This document shows, in pieces, positions 51,837 to 60,669 of a DNA stretch of 64,000 nucleotides. Both the position numbers and the translations under genes were made by a program. The stretch spans positions 1 through 64,000 of the forward strand of contig JANQJW010000131.1 in assembly GCA_028281445.1 (NCBI GenBank), written 5' to 3'. Within the stretch, counting starts at the first letter, position 1, and each line of letters begins with the position of its first letter. This DNA is from Planctomycetota bacterium. GTDB lineage: Bacteria; Planctomycetota; PLA2; JAEUHO01. The notes beneath the pieces were generated by a model. That model was given only the letters and a program-made list of their open reading frames with translations. It was not told the origin of the DNA and did not search any database.

Positions 51837-52613
51837 ATGGCGGACCTGTTGGCCCGATTCGACGAGACCGTACGCCGGGCCGAGCCCCGACTTCCTTCGG
51901 GCTACCGGACGGAACGCGGCTCCGGCGACGTGCTGCGCGCCTTCGGCCCGTTTCCCGACGTCTGGAACAACTGGATCGGCTACCACCGCTTCAATGCAGC
52001 CGACGCGGAGGCGGTCGTCGACGAGCAGGTGATGGCGTTCGGCGCACTCGGGCACGCGTTCCGCTGGAAGGTCTACGACCACGACCAGCCGACGGAGCTG
52101 CCGGTACTCCTGACGGCCCGAGGGTTCGTTCGCACGGACACGACGGCCCTCATGGTGATGGAGAGTGCCGAAGCAGCGCAGCTCGAGACGAGCAGCGTTG
52201 CATACGTCCAGCTAGAGGACCCCGAAACGTTGGCGGAAGAGCTGCGTCCGGTCGCCGATGCAGTATGGGACGACGACGCGGACCAGCTCATCGAGACGTT
52301 CGGCATGGAGCTGCGCGACATGCCGGAACACATGGCCCTGTTCGCGGCCAAGCTGGGCGGGCAGACGGTGGGCAGCGGGCTGATCCGCTACAATGACGAG
52401 TTCACGTTCGGGGGCCTCTACGCGGGCAACACGGTCCCCGAAGCGCGTGGACGCGGCGTCTACCGCGGCATGATCGCAGCGCGGGCGCAGCACGCGCTGG
52501 CGCGCAACGCTGGGCACCTCTTCGTCGAAGCCGGTGACATGAGCCGGCCGATTCTCGAACGCGTCGGGTTCGAGGAGATCGCCCAGGTCTCGAACTACGC
52601 CTTCGGCGTGTAG
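51837..52613 (+). CDS. GNAT-family N-acetyltransferase
   Basis: A 258-aa protein. The C-terminal GNAT domain shows FTFGGLYAGNTVPEARGRGV and YRGMIAARAQHALARNAGHL with the acetyl-CoA loop, then SRPILERVGFEEIA. Residues 1-130 look like a degenerate first GNAT copy. Substrate unknown. Confidence 0.88.
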   Translation: MADLLARFDETVRRAEPRLPSGYRTERGSGDVLRAFGPFPDVWNNWIGYHRFNAADAEAVVDEQVMAFGALGHAFRWKVYDHDQPTELPVLLTARGFVRTDTTALMVMESAEAAQLETSSVAYVQLEDPETLAEELRPVADAVWDDDADQLIETFGMELRDMPEHMALFAAKLGGQTVGSGLIRYNDEFTFGGLYAGNTVPEARGRGVYRGMIAARAQHALARNAGHLFVEAGDMSRPILERVGFEEIAQVSNYAFGV

Positions 52614-52621
52614 CCCAGGTT

Positions 52622-53980
52622 CTACTTCTCTTCGCAGCGCACGTCCTTCCAACGGGCGCCCCCGCCGGACTGCACGCCGACGCCCCAGCGCCCGGCCAGG
52701 TCGCGGTCGGCCGTGTGGTCGCCGATCTTCTTGCCCTTGCTGCGAACGGTGATCTTGGAACCGTCGACTGTGACGTCGACCGAGAGGGGCTTGCCGGCCT
52801 TGATCTTCCTCTCGACGTTCCAGTGGTTGATCCACTTGTCGTCCTTGCTGCGGTACTCGAGAAGCGTGAATCCGGATCCGACACGCGTCGCGATCGAGAA
52901 GAAGCCCGCATCGCTCTTGCCGACGTAGATGTTCGCCTGCGGGTTGGAAGACGCGGGGATGGTCACCTTGGCCTTCACCTGGTAGGAGGAGCCAACCGCC
53001 GGCATGCGCCAGGCGACCGCGTTCCTATTGCGGTACGCCATCTGGCGCCACTCCTTACCGTCCACATGGAGGGTGCGGTGCGGCTCGCGCCAGCGCGGCG
53101 CAAATCCATCGACGTGCGTGCGGTAGGCGTCGTGGATCTTGTCCAGCGCCGCGTCGTCCCAGACGGTGCGGACCTTCTCGTAGAGCCGCTGCGTGAACCG
53201 CGGGCCGCCGCCCAGCCCCCACGCGAGCTTCATGACCTGTTGGAGCTCGCCTTCGTGCTCGGCGAAGAGGAACCGGAAGAGCGTCCACCAGATCGCATAC
53301 CGCTCGTTCGAGTTGAGGTGCTCCAGGTTCTCCTGGAAGACCGCCCGCGGCCCCGGCAAGAGCCCGCGGCGGCGCAGCGACTGGCACAGGTAGAAACGCT
53401 GCGCGTAGAAGGGCGTCTCTTCGACAGCTTCCGTCCACCCCTTCGCCACGGAGATGCGCTCGGCGATCAGCGTCGCCATGCCCTCGGCCAACCAGTTCGG
53501 ATGCGAACGATGGTTGTTGATCAGCGCATAGACGGCGACATGCACAGCCTCGTGCGCCTGTTGGCGAAGGAAGTGACGACTCGCGCCGAGCGCTTTCCGA
53601 ACCGATGCATCGCCGTCGGGAACCAGGGCGGAGTAGACGGCGCGCGTCCCGAAGTGGCTGAAGCACAGGTTGTTCTTGAAGCGCCCCTTCGTGAGCTTCT
53701 GCTCGGCGGTCTCGTATCCCGCGACCGTCTCGAACACGTTGACCACCAGCCGTTCCTCGAGCTTGATGTCCGACCGGCCGAGGAAGCGCAACGTCTCGTT
53801 CCAGGCGGGCTCGACCGCAGCGAGCACCTCCTTGGCGAGCGCCTTGTCGTCGAAGTCCATACGAACCTCGTAGCGCTTCCCCTTGACGACGGTTACGGGG
53901 GCATCGCCGACGGCAACCGCAGGACTGAGAACGAGGCACGCAGCGAGGAGCGGCCACGAGAGCTTCTTGGGTCCGGCCAT
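52622..53980 (-). CDS. Secreted gluzincin-type metallopeptidase-like protein
   Basis: A 452-aa protein with signal peptide (LSWPLLAACLVLSPAVAVG). Residues 35-290 resemble the DUF1570/peptidase MA-like family: QQAHEAVHVAVYALI contains HEAVH (143-147, HExxH) and PNWLAEGMATLIAER the downstream glutamate (E166) expected in gluzincins. Residues 320-450 are a beta-sandwich like LamG/3-keto-disaccharide hydrolase domains (WINHWNVERKIKAGKPL). The ATG at 53980 was chosen as the start of the signal peptide. Confidence 0.82.
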   Translation of the reverse strand: MAGPKKLSWPLLAACLVLSPAVAVGDAPVTVVKGKRYEVRMDFDDKALAKEVLAAVEPAWNETLRFLGRSDIKLEERLVVNVFETVAGYETAEQKLTKGRFKNNLCFSHFGTRAVYSALVPDGDASVRKALGASRHFLRQQAHEAVHVAVYALINNHRSHPNWLAEGMATLIAERISVAKGWTEAVEETPFYAQRFYLCQSLRRRGLLPGPRAVFQENLEHLNSNERYAIWWTLFRFLFAEHEGELQQVMKLAWGLGGGPRFTQRLYEKVRTVWDDAALDKIHDAYRTHVDGFAPRWREPHRTLHVDGKEWRQMAYRNRNAVAWRMPAVGSSYQVKAKVTIPASSNPQANIYVGKSDAGFFSIATRVGSGFTLLEYRSKDDKWINHWNVERKIKAGKPLSVDVTVDGSKITVRSKGKKIGDHTADRDLAGRWGVGVQSGGGARWKDVRCEEK

Positions 53981-54011
53981 CGGCGGAGCGTACCACCCGG
54001 GCTGCGGGCGC

Positions 54012-54794
54012 TCACATGCGCCGATACACGCCACGGCGAACGTCCCAGGGTTCGAGGGCTTCGGCCTGCACGACTTCGTGATGGCCCACCACGAGAGCGC
54101 CGCCCGCGACGATGCGCTGGGCCAGTTCGCCTGCAAGACGCGCCTGGCCTTCGCCGTCGAAGTACGTGAAGCCCAGGTTCCGGCAGAGAACGAGGTCGTA
54201 CGGCCCCGGCGGCATTCCTGCGCGCACGTCCTCGCACCGGAAGATCACGTTCCGGCGGAAGCGCTCGTGCAATGCGAGCTCGTCACCGATCCGCATGAAC
54301 GCCTCGTCTCGCCATGAGCCTGGCAGCTCGCGGACGCCACTCGCGCGATAGCGCGCACTGCGTGCTCGCTCGATCATGTGCGGATCGACGTCGGTCCCGA
54401 GAACTTCGACCGGCAGACCGCGGAGGGCGCCACCGATCGCGAGCGTGTAGGCCTCTTCCCCGGACGCACATCCCACGGACCAGATCCGCACGGGTTCACC
54501 GCCGCGCGCAGTGGCCAGGGCCGGGAGTACACGGTCGAAGAGGAACGCGAATACGCCGCGATTGCGATAGAAGCGCGAGATCGTCACGCGACAGAGGCCG
54601 TCGAGGACCTGCCACTCTTCGGCATGGTCCGTCAGGTAGGCGCGATACGCATCCGCATCGGCGAGGCCGAGTGCGGCCATGCGTGCGCTGATGCGGCGGC
54701 GCACCTGCCTGCGCACGCGGCGAAAGCCGGTCCAGCGCAGCCCCAGCTTCGGCAAGGCCCACTGGAGGAACTCGACGGACTCCTTGTCGTTCAC
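54012..54794 (-). CDS. CheR-type protein-glutamate methyltransferase-like
   Basis: A 260-aa protein. The N-terminal helical part (RRVRRQVRRRISARMAALGL) and VTISRFYRNRGVFAFL match the CheR N-domain. IWSVGCASGEEAYTLAIGGA is the SAM-binding motif, followed by VLGTDVDPHMIERARSARY and YDLVLCRNLGFTYFD. By family it methylates chemoreceptor glutamates, but no chemotaxis genes are nearby; it lacks the usual pentapeptide-binding beta subdomain features, so an alternative substrate is possible. Confidence 0.85.
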   Translation of the reverse strand: MNDKESVEFLQWALPKLGLRWTGFRRVRRQVRRRISARMAALGLADADAYRAYLTDHAEEWQVLDGLCRVTISRFYRNRGVFAFLFDRVLPALATARGGEPVRIWSVGCASGEEAYTLAIGGALRGLPVEVLGTDVDPHMIERARSARYRASGVRELPGSWRDEAFMRIGDELALHERFRRNVIFRCEDVRAGMPPGPYDLVLCRNLGFTYFDGEGQARLAGELAQRIVAGGALVVGHHEVVQAEALEPWDVRRGVYRRM

Positions 54795-54860
54795 GTGCGC
54801 GATTGTGCCGCGGCGCCTCGCGTGCTGGGTAGGATCTCGCGCGCGCCGGAAGGACGGATC

Positions 54861-55907
54861 ATGTTCGCGCGAAACGCATGTCTGCTCGTTCTCCTTGTTC
54901 TGCTCTGCGCCTGCGGCGAGAAGAGGGACACACCGGAGCTCGAGATCGTTGCGGAATCAGGGCACCGGTGGACGGGCGTTGCCGTCGCCAAGAACGGACG
55001 CATCTTCGTCAACTTCCCACGCTGGTCGGATGACGTGCCCATGAGCGTCGCTGAGCTCGTCGACGGCAAGCCGGTCGCATTCCCAGGCGGATGGGACGAG
55101 TGGGCCCCGGAGAAGGACGCTGCGAAGACGCACGTCTGCGTGCAGAGCGTGACCGTGGACGACGAGGGTGCGCTATGGATCCTCGATCCTGCCAATCCGA
55201 AGTTCGCCGGTGTCATCAAGCGCGGGCCCAAGCTCTCGCGTCATGATCTGAAGAGCAAGATCGCGCGCATCTATCGCTTCGACGAGAAGGTCGCCCTCCC
55301 GAACAGCTACCTCAACGACGTGCGTGTCGACACGAAGACGAAGACCGCCTACATGACCGACAGCGGCGCCGGCGGTCTCGTGGTGCTGGACCTCGAGTCA
55401 GGACGCAGCCGCCGCGTGCTGGACGGCCACGCCTCGACAATGGCGGAGCCGATCGACATCACCATCGAGGGCAAGGCCTGGAAGCGCGGCGGCAAGACGC
55501 CGCAGGTCCACGCCGACGGCATCGGGCTCTCGCCGGACCGTAAGTGGGTCTACTACCAGGCGCTGACCGGCCGCACCATGTACCGCGTGTCGACGGTGGC
55601 GCTGCGCGACGCGTCGTTGAGCGCGGAAGCCCTCGCAAAGCAGGTCGAGCGCGTGGCCGAGAGCGGCGTATCCGACGGACTCATCTTCGATGCGCACGGC
55701 AATCTCTACCTCTCGTCGCTCGAGGAGAACGCCGTGAATCGGCTGACGCCCTCCCACGAACGCGCGCTCGTGGTGAAGGACGAACGTCTCTCGTGGCCGG
55801 ACTCCTTCGCGCTCGGACGGGACGGCTGGATCTACGTGACGACGGCACAGATCCACCAAGGCGACACGCCGCGCGATCCGTTCCGGGTCTGGCGGTTCAA
55901 GCCGTAA
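54861..55907 (+). CDS. Yellow/major-royal-jelly-like lipoprotein
   Basis: A 348-aa lipoprotein: MFARNACLLVLLVLLCACGE with Cys18. The mature part is a six-bladed propeller of the MRJP/yellow family: GRIFVNFPRWSDDVPMSVAE, LWILDPANPK, NSYLNDVRVDTKTKTAYMTD, DGIGLSPDRKWVYYQALTGR and MYRV. In insects some members convert dopachrome; bacterial function is unknown. Probably periplasmic or surface-attached. Confidence 0.88.
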   Translation: MFARNACLLVLLVLLCACGEKRDTPELEIVAESGHRWTGVAVAKNGRIFVNFPRWSDDVPMSVAELVDGKPVAFPGGWDEWAPEKDAAKTHVCVQSVTVDDEGALWILDPANPKFAGVIKRGPKLSRHDLKSKIARIYRFDEKVALPNSYLNDVRVDTKTKTAYMTDSGAGGLVVLDLESGRSRRVLDGHASTMAEPIDITIEGKAWKRGGKTPQVHADGIGLSPDRKWVYYQALTGRTMYRVSTVALRDASLSAEALAKQVERVAESGVSDGLIFDAHGNLYLSSLEENAVNRLTPSHERALVVKDERLSWPDSFALGRDGWIYVTTAQIHQGDTPRDPFRVWRFKP

Positions 55908-55976
55908 TTCGCGAAACCCCCGGCTCGTTCCCTGCATCAGCCCGGCACGAGCAAACTACAAGACCGTCTGGACCGC

Positions 55977-56609
55977 ATGAAAGCGGCCTTTCTCGAACAG
56001 GTTCCCGACGAGACCAAAACCGTGATGGCGCGGGCGACCGAGGACTTGCGCGCGTCCGGGATCATGGACGGCATCCCGCAGGTCGGGAGCCGCCTCCCCG
56101 ACTTCGAGCTGCCCGACACGGACGGCAACCCGGTGCGCTCGGTGGACCTGCGCGCGAGCGGGCCGATGGTATTGACGATCTACCGCGGCGCGTGGTGACC
56201 CTATTGCAACGCGGAGCTGGATGCTCTGCAGAAGCGCCACGCGGATTTCGAGGCGGCGGGCGCCACGCTCGTCGCGATCGCGCCCCAGACGCGTGAGAAG
56301 AACGCCGAGATCAAGGCGAATCACAAGCTCGCCTTCCCCGTCCTCAGCGACCTCGGGCACGCCTACGCGAAGCAGCTCGCCCTCGACTTCACGGTGCCGG
56401 AAGACCTCCGCGAGGTGTACCGCGGCTTCGGCGTCGATCTGCCCGACTTCAACGCGGACGACTCGTGGCAGCTGCCGTTGCCCGCTCGCATCGTCATCGA
56501 CCAGGAGGGCACGGTGCGCCACATCGACTCCGATCCGGACTACACGGTTCGACCCGATCCTGAGTCGACGCTGGAAGTCCTGCGCACGCTGCGCGCGGAA
56601 ACCACGTAG
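55977..56609 (+). CDS. Selenocysteine-containing peroxiredoxin-like protein (AhpC/TSA family)
   Basis: A 210-aa protein if the TGA at 56196-56198 is read as selenocysteine (Sec74). Before it: VGSRLPDFELPDTDGNPVRS and MVLTIYRGAW. After it: PYCNAELDALQKRHADFEAA, then FPVLSDLGHAYAKQLALDF, LPARIVIDQEGTVRHID. The intact family motif is RGAWCPYCN, so UGA replaces exactly the first (peroxidatic) Cys, leaving a U-x-x-C redox pair. By family it reduces peroxides or disulfides. A SECIS-like hairpin follows. The ATG has no clear ribosome binding site; the family N-terminus (LQDRLDRMKAAF) begins upstream of it, so a rare start is possible. The nitroreductase follows after 55 bases. Confidence 0.92.
56205..56230 (+). 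promoter_or_regulatory. SECIS-like hairpin in the peroxiredoxin-like gene
   Basis: Counting from the base after UGA, GAGC (+16 to +19) pairs with GCTC (+25 to +28) around a 5-base loop TGGAT with GG at +21 and +22. A lower stem TGCA (+7 to +10) pairs with TGCA (+29 to +32). Stem position and loop GG agree with known bacterial SECIS elements and with the hairpin in msrA. Confidence 0.72.
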
Positions 56610-56664
56610 CGCTGCCGCCCGCGGGCCTGTATGTACAGAGCTCGCGCCAGACCGAGGAGGATCC

Positions 56665-57270
56665 GTGGACACGATTGAAGCCATCTACGCCCGCCGTGCC
56701 GTCAAGCACTTCGACCCGGAGCACCAGCTAACGGACGAGGAGATCGAGAAGCTCATGGAGGCTGCCATGCAGGCGCCTACCAGCTTCAACATCCAGCACT
56801 GGCGATTCGTTCTCATCCGTGACCCGGAGCTTCGCAAGCAGGTCCGAGCAGCCGGCAACGACCAGGCGCAGATGACGGATGCGTCGCTGCTCATTCTCAT
56901 TACGGGCGACGTGAAGGCCTGGGAGAAGGAGCCCGGCCGCTACTGGCGCAACGCACCGCAAGAGGTCGCGGACATCCTCGTAGGCTGGATGGGACCGTTC
57001 CACGAAGGCAACGAACAGCTTCAGCGCGACGAAGCCATGCGATCGATCGGCATCGCCGCTCAGACGATCATGCTGGCCGCGCGTTCGATGGGCTACGAGT
57101 CGTGTCCGATGATCGGATTCGACTTCGACGCCGTCGCCAAGCTGGTGAACCTCCCGGAGGATCACTGCATCGGACCGATGGTCGCCGTCGGCAAGGGCAC
57201 CCAGGACCCCTGGCCCAAGCCGGGTCAGCTCGCCTACGACGATGTCGTGATCCAGAACGGCTTCGGCTAG
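56665..57270 (+). CDS. Nitroreductase-family flavoprotein
   Basis: A 201-aa FMN-dependent NAD(P)H oxidoreductase. It starts with GTG after GAGGAGGATCC. IEAIYARRAVKHFDPEHQLT and EAAMQAPTSFNIQHWRFVLI hold the FMN-binding Arg and Ser/Asn; GYESCPMIGFDFDAVAKL and PMVAVGKGTQDPWPKPGQL are late family motifs. It probably reduces quinones or nitro compounds. Closeness to the selenoprotein peroxiredoxin suggests a shared redox-stress role. Confidence 0.92.
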   Translation: MDTIEAIYARRAVKHFDPEHQLTDEEIEKLMEAAMQAPTSFNIQHWRFVLIRDPELRKQVRAAGNDQAQMTDASLLILITGDVKAWEKEPGRYWRNAPQEVADILVGWMGPFHEGNEQLQRDEAMRSIGIAAQTIMLAARSMGYESCPMIGFDFDAVAKLVNLPEDHCIGPMVAVGKGTQDPWPKPGQLAYDDVVIQNGFG

Positions 57271-57326
57271 CGAAACGCGTCAACACCTCCTGCGCCCCGG
57301 CCGATTACCGGGGCGAGGAGGCAGCG

Positions 57327-58175
57327 ATGGTCCGCGAGGTGCTGATCGTGCGGCCCTCTGCGTGCGCGCGCGCGCGCCGCGGCGGCGATGCCCGGCAGGT
57401 CGCCCAGCGCATCGGCGCGTACCTGATGGCTTCGGAGCGTCTGCCGGACGGCATCGTCGCGGCGCCGGACCGCCGCAGCCGCCGGCTTGCCGAAGGCGCT
57501 GCCAAGGTGATGGGGCTCTCGGCCGCCTCCGTCGCCCATCCGCCTTGGCTACGCAGCCCGGATCCCGCCACGCTGGTCGCAACCCTGCAGGTGTTGCAGG
57601 GAGAGCGGCTTCTCGCATTCGGGGAAACCCCCGGCTTGAAGCTTCCGTTCGCGCCGCTGCTCGCGCTCGAGCAGGTGGGTGCCAAGCCGAGCGTTCGCGA
57701 CGTCATCTCCGATGAGCAGTTGCCGGAGACGTTTCCATTTCCGACGATCGAAGGCATCGAGCAACGCCCGTACCCCGCCTACTACTACTTCCAGACCGGT
57801 GTGATTCCCTACCGCTTGACGGACAGGGGCGCGGAGATCCTGCTGATCACGAACCACAAGGGCACGAAGTGGGGCATCCCGAAGGGCATCCACGAGCCCG
57901 GCTTCTCGGCGCGGGCGTCCGCCGCGAAGGAAGCCCTGGAGGAAGCCGGTGTGATCGGCGAGGTCGAAGACGAAGTGCTTGGTAGCTACGCCGTGAAGAA
58001 GTGGGGTGGCACCTGCACGGTCACCGCGTTCCCGATGGAAGTGACGTGCGTGCTGCAGCGCTGGGCCGAGTCGTACCGCCGCCGGCGCTGGCTGCCCGCG
58101 GAGCGCGCCGCGCGCAAGGTGAAGAGGAAGAAGCTGGCGCGCATCGTCGCCGCGTTGGCACGGAGCCTCAGTTAG
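57327..58175 (+). CDS. Two-domain protein: degenerate histidine-phosphatase-like plus Nudix hydrolase
   Basis: A 282-aa protein with start ATG after GAGGAGG. Residues 1-110 have the layout of a SixA-like phosphoglycerate-mutase-fold domain (EVLIVRPSACARARRGGDAR, LPDGIVAAPDRRSRRLAEGA), but the catalytic RHG is absent, so it is probably inactive. Residues 150-282 are a Nudix domain: FQTGVIPYRL, KWGIPKGIHEPGFSARASAA and KEALEEAGV, with Lys in place of Arg in the RExxEE motif. A diadenosine-polyphosphate or phosphohistidine-type role has been proposed for similar fusions; here it is inference. Confidence 0.82.
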   Translation: MVREVLIVRPSACARARRGGDARQVAQRIGAYLMASERLPDGIVAAPDRRSRRLAEGAAKVMGLSAASVAHPPWLRSPDPATLVATLQVLQGERLLAFGETPGLKLPFAPLLALEQVGAKPSVRDVISDEQLPETFPFPTIEGIEQRPYPAYYYFQTGVIPYRLTDRGAEILLITNHKGTKWGIPKGIHEPGFSARASAAKEALEEAGVIGEVEDEVLGSYAVKKWGGTCTVTAFPMEVTCVLQRWAESYRRRRWLPAERAARKVKRKKLARIVAALARSLS

Positions 58176-58657
58176 CGAATCGGGAAGTCGAGCCCGCTTG
58201 GGAAGCCGTGGCTTAGCAGGCGCAGCATCGAGGCGATCTCTCCGTGGTGCTGATAGGCGTGCACCTGCGTCCGAATGGCGACGTGGGCCGGCGCCAGGTC
58301 GACCGTCGTGCCGTTCCACTGCGTCATGCTGCGCGGTGCACTCAGCTCTTCGTCGGTGTACCCGCCGAGCTGCTCGGCGGATCGTTCCGCGATCTCCGCC
58401 CGCAACGCGCGGAGCGCATCGACGGTCGTGTGCTCGGTTTCGTCATCGTCCAGGCGGATCTCTCCGCGCATGACGCCGAACCAGTAGCGCTCGGCGGCCA
58501 GGTAGTGATGCACCTGCAGCGCCAGCGTCGGATAGCTGAACCCCTCGACCTCCCGGTGAAGGGCCTCCTCGGGGAGCGTCGCCAGGTGGTCGAGAACCCC
58601 CTGGATGCTGACGTGGGTGCGCTGATGGAGATCGAGAATGCCGGCCGTCGTATACAT
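58172..58657 (-). CDS. DinB-family protein
   Basis: A 161-aa four-helix DinB/YfiT-like protein. ILDLHQRTHVSIQGVLDHL, LALQVHHYLAAERYWFGVMR and VAIRTQVHAYQHHGEIASML give the usual His positions for one divalent metal. The family includes bacillithiol-linked transferases; substrate here is unknown. Its 3' end overlaps the convergent Nudix gene by 4 bases. Confidence 0.88.
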   Translation of the reverse strand: MYTTAGILDLHQRTHVSIQGVLDHLATLPEEALHREVEGFSYPTLALQVHHYLAAERYWFGVMRGEIRLDDDETEHTTVDALRALRAEIAERSAEQLGGYTDEELSAPRSMTQWNGTTVDLAPAHVAIRTQVHAYQHHGEIASMLRLLSHGFPSGLDFPIR

Positions 58658-58714
58658 GCGCCCCACCCTACGCGGCCGTTGCGGTACAACACGCCCGAGA
58701 AGGAGATCCCGACG

Positions 58715-59665
58715 ATGAAGCACTACGACCTGGCCGGCGGCGGCTCGATTCCTGCGCTCGGCCTCGGCACCTGGAAGTCCCAGCCCGGGGAGGTCGGTCC
58801 CGTCATCCGCGAAGCCATCCGGATCGGCTACCGCCACTTCGATTGCGCGCGCGCGTACATGAACGAGGCGGAGATCGGTGAGGCCTTCAAGGCCGCGATC
58901 GCGGACGGCGACGTGACGCGCGAGGAGCTGTTCGTCACGTCCAAGCTCTGGAACGACTCGCACAAGGAAGCCGACGTGCGCCCCGCAATCGAGAAGACCA
59001 TCGGCGACCTGCAGTTCGACTACGTCGATCTCTACCTGATGCACTGGCCGGTCGCGTTGCGTCCGGGGGCGTTCTTTCCCCAGTCGCCATCCGATCTCGT
59101 GAGCCTGGATGAGATTCCGCTGATCGAGACATGGCGCGCGATGGAGGCCTGCCAGAAGGCGGGGCTCGCCAAGCACATCGGCGTATCCAACTTCAACGCC
59201 CAGAAGATCGACGACCTCGCCGACCAGGCCGAGGTGCCGATCGCCGCCAACCAGGTCGAGATGCACCCGTACCTCGCACAAGACGACCTCGTCAGCCGCT
59301 GCGCAGCCCGGGGCGTGCACATGACGGCGTACTCCCCCCTCGGTTCGCCGGACCGCCCTGACACGCTGCGCAAGTCCGGCGACCCGGACCTGCTTGCGCA
59401 CCCGGTCATAGGCGGGATCGCATCCAAGCACTCTGTCACCAGCGCGCAGGTCCTGCTCGCGTGGGCGGTGAACCGTGGCACGAGCGTGATTCCCAAGTCG
59501 GTCAACCCCGAACGGCTGAAACAGAACTTTGCCGCTGCGTTGCTCGCACTGGACGACGCGGACGTGGCGGCCATCGCCGAGATCGACGCAGGCTACCGCT
59601 ACATCGACGGCGCGTTCTGGGCGCAGGAGGGGTCGCCGTACACCGTCGAAGACCTCTGGGGGTAG
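58715..59665 (+). CDS. Aldo/keto reductase
   Basis: A 316-aa NADPH-dependent oxidoreductase with a (beta/alpha)8 barrel. The catalytic tetrad is D43, Y48, K77 and H110 (HFDCARAYMNEAEIG, VTSKLW, LYLMHWP). GVSNFNAQKIDDL, ANQVEMHPYL and VIPKSVNPERLKQN (cofactor binding) are present. AAGGAGATC lies 7 bases before the ATG. It is divergent from the DinB gene. Confidence 0.95.
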   Translation: MKHYDLAGGGSIPALGLGTWKSQPGEVGPVIREAIRIGYRHFDCARAYMNEAEIGEAFKAAIADGDVTREELFVTSKLWNDSHKEADVRPAIEKTIGDLQFDYVDLYLMHWPVALRPGAFFPQSPSDLVSLDEIPLIETWRAMEACQKAGLAKHIGVSNFNAQKIDDLADQAEVPIAANQVEMHPYLAQDDLVSRCAARGVHMTAYSPLGSPDRPDTLRKSGDPDLLAHPVIGGIASKHSVTSAQVLLAWAVNRGTSVIPKSVNPERLKQNFAAALLALDDADVAAIAEIDAGYRYIDGAFWAQEGSPYTVEDLWG

Positions 59666-59830
59666 GAAACACAGCCTCCCTGGGCGCCGTAACTCGTTGT
59701 GCTGCAACGCGCCAGGTATGGCGCCATCGGACATCGCATTGGCACGATCTGCTAATGTCAGGGCCCCGCTTCAGCCCTACTCTCCCTCCGTGATGAGCAG
59801 ACGAGCTCTCACGGAGACGGAGTGAACACG

Positions 59831-60661
59831 ATGAGCAAGACGATCCTGGTCACCGGCGCCTCGGCTGGCATCGGCAAGGCGACTGCAGAGCTGCTGCTGA
59901 AGGACGGCTTCACCGTCTACGTCGCAGCGCGACGTGTGGAGAAGATGGCCGACCTGGAGCGGCTGGGCGCGAAGCCGATCGCCATGGACATCACCAACGA
60001 CGACCAGGTGGCGGCCGCCGTCGAGCGCATCAAGGAAGAGACCGGCGGCGTGGATATCCTCGTCAACAACGCCGGCTTCGGGATGTACGGCTCTGTGGAA
60101 GAGACGAGCATCGAAGACGCGCGCTACCAGTTCGAGGTCAACCTCTTCGGGCTCGCGCGGCTGACGCAGCTCGTGCTGCCGCACATGCGCGCCATGCGCT
60201 CGGGCAAGATCATCAACGTCAGCTCGGTCGGCGGGAAGGTCTACACCCCGCTGGGCGCCTGGTACCACGCGACGAAGCACGCACTAGAGGGCTGGTCCGA
60301 CAGCTTGCGCCTGGAGCTGGCGCAGTTCGGCATCGACGTCGTCATCATTCAGCCCGGTGCGATCAAGACCGAGTTCGGCGACGTGATGATCGCGCCGATG
60401 CTCGAGCGTTCGGGCAGCGGCCCCTATGGCGCGCTGGCCAACAAGATGGCGGAAGCGAACGACCGTGTACACCAGAACGGGAACTCGTCGCCGCCGTCGG
60501 TGATCGCCAACGTGATCGCGAAGTCGATCTACGCCGAGCGGCCCAAGACCCGCTACGCCGCCGGCAAGTACGCCAAGCCGTTGTTGTTCGTGCGCAAGCT
60601 CGGCGATCGCACGTACGACAAGACGCTCATGAAGCAGTTCAAGCTGAACCCCGCGAAGTAG
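59831..60661 (+). CDS. Short-chain dehydrogenase/reductase
   Basis: A 276-aa SDR. The cofactor motif is TGASAGIGKA; NNAGFG, the catalytic Ser in INVSSVGGK, and the Tyr-Lys in WYHATKHAL are present. VVIIQPGAIKTEFGD follows. A GTG three codons upstream (59822) is an alternative start, but GGAG is better placed for this ATG. It is a likely retinol/steroid-type SDR; substrate unknown. It leads a co-directional run with AraC and metallo-beta-lactamase genes. Confidence 0.92.
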   Translation: MSKTILVTGASAGIGKATAELLLKDGFTVYVAARRVEKMADLERLGAKPIAMDITNDDQVAAAVERIKEETGGVDILVNNAGFGMYGSVEETSIEDARYQFEVNLFGLARLTQLVLPHMRAMRSGKIINVSSVGGKVYTPLGAWYHATKHALEGWSDSLRLELAQFGIDVVIIQPGAIKTEFGDVMIAPMLERSGSGPYGALANKMAEANDRVHQNGNSSPPSVIANVIAKSIYAERPKTRYAAGKYAKPLLFVRKLGDRTYDKTLMKQFKLNPAK

Positions 60662-60669
60662 TCCCTCCC

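Noticed and set aside
56394..56609. Separate 71-aa gene after the peroxiredoxin-like TGA
   Set aside because: It is the C-terminal third of the same AhpC/TSA domain in the same frame, with conserved sequence all the way from the TGA.
59738..59753. Possible sigma-54 promoter (TGGCAC ... TGCTA) before the SDR gene
   Set aside because: Spacing between the GG and GC elements is 8 bases, not the required 10.
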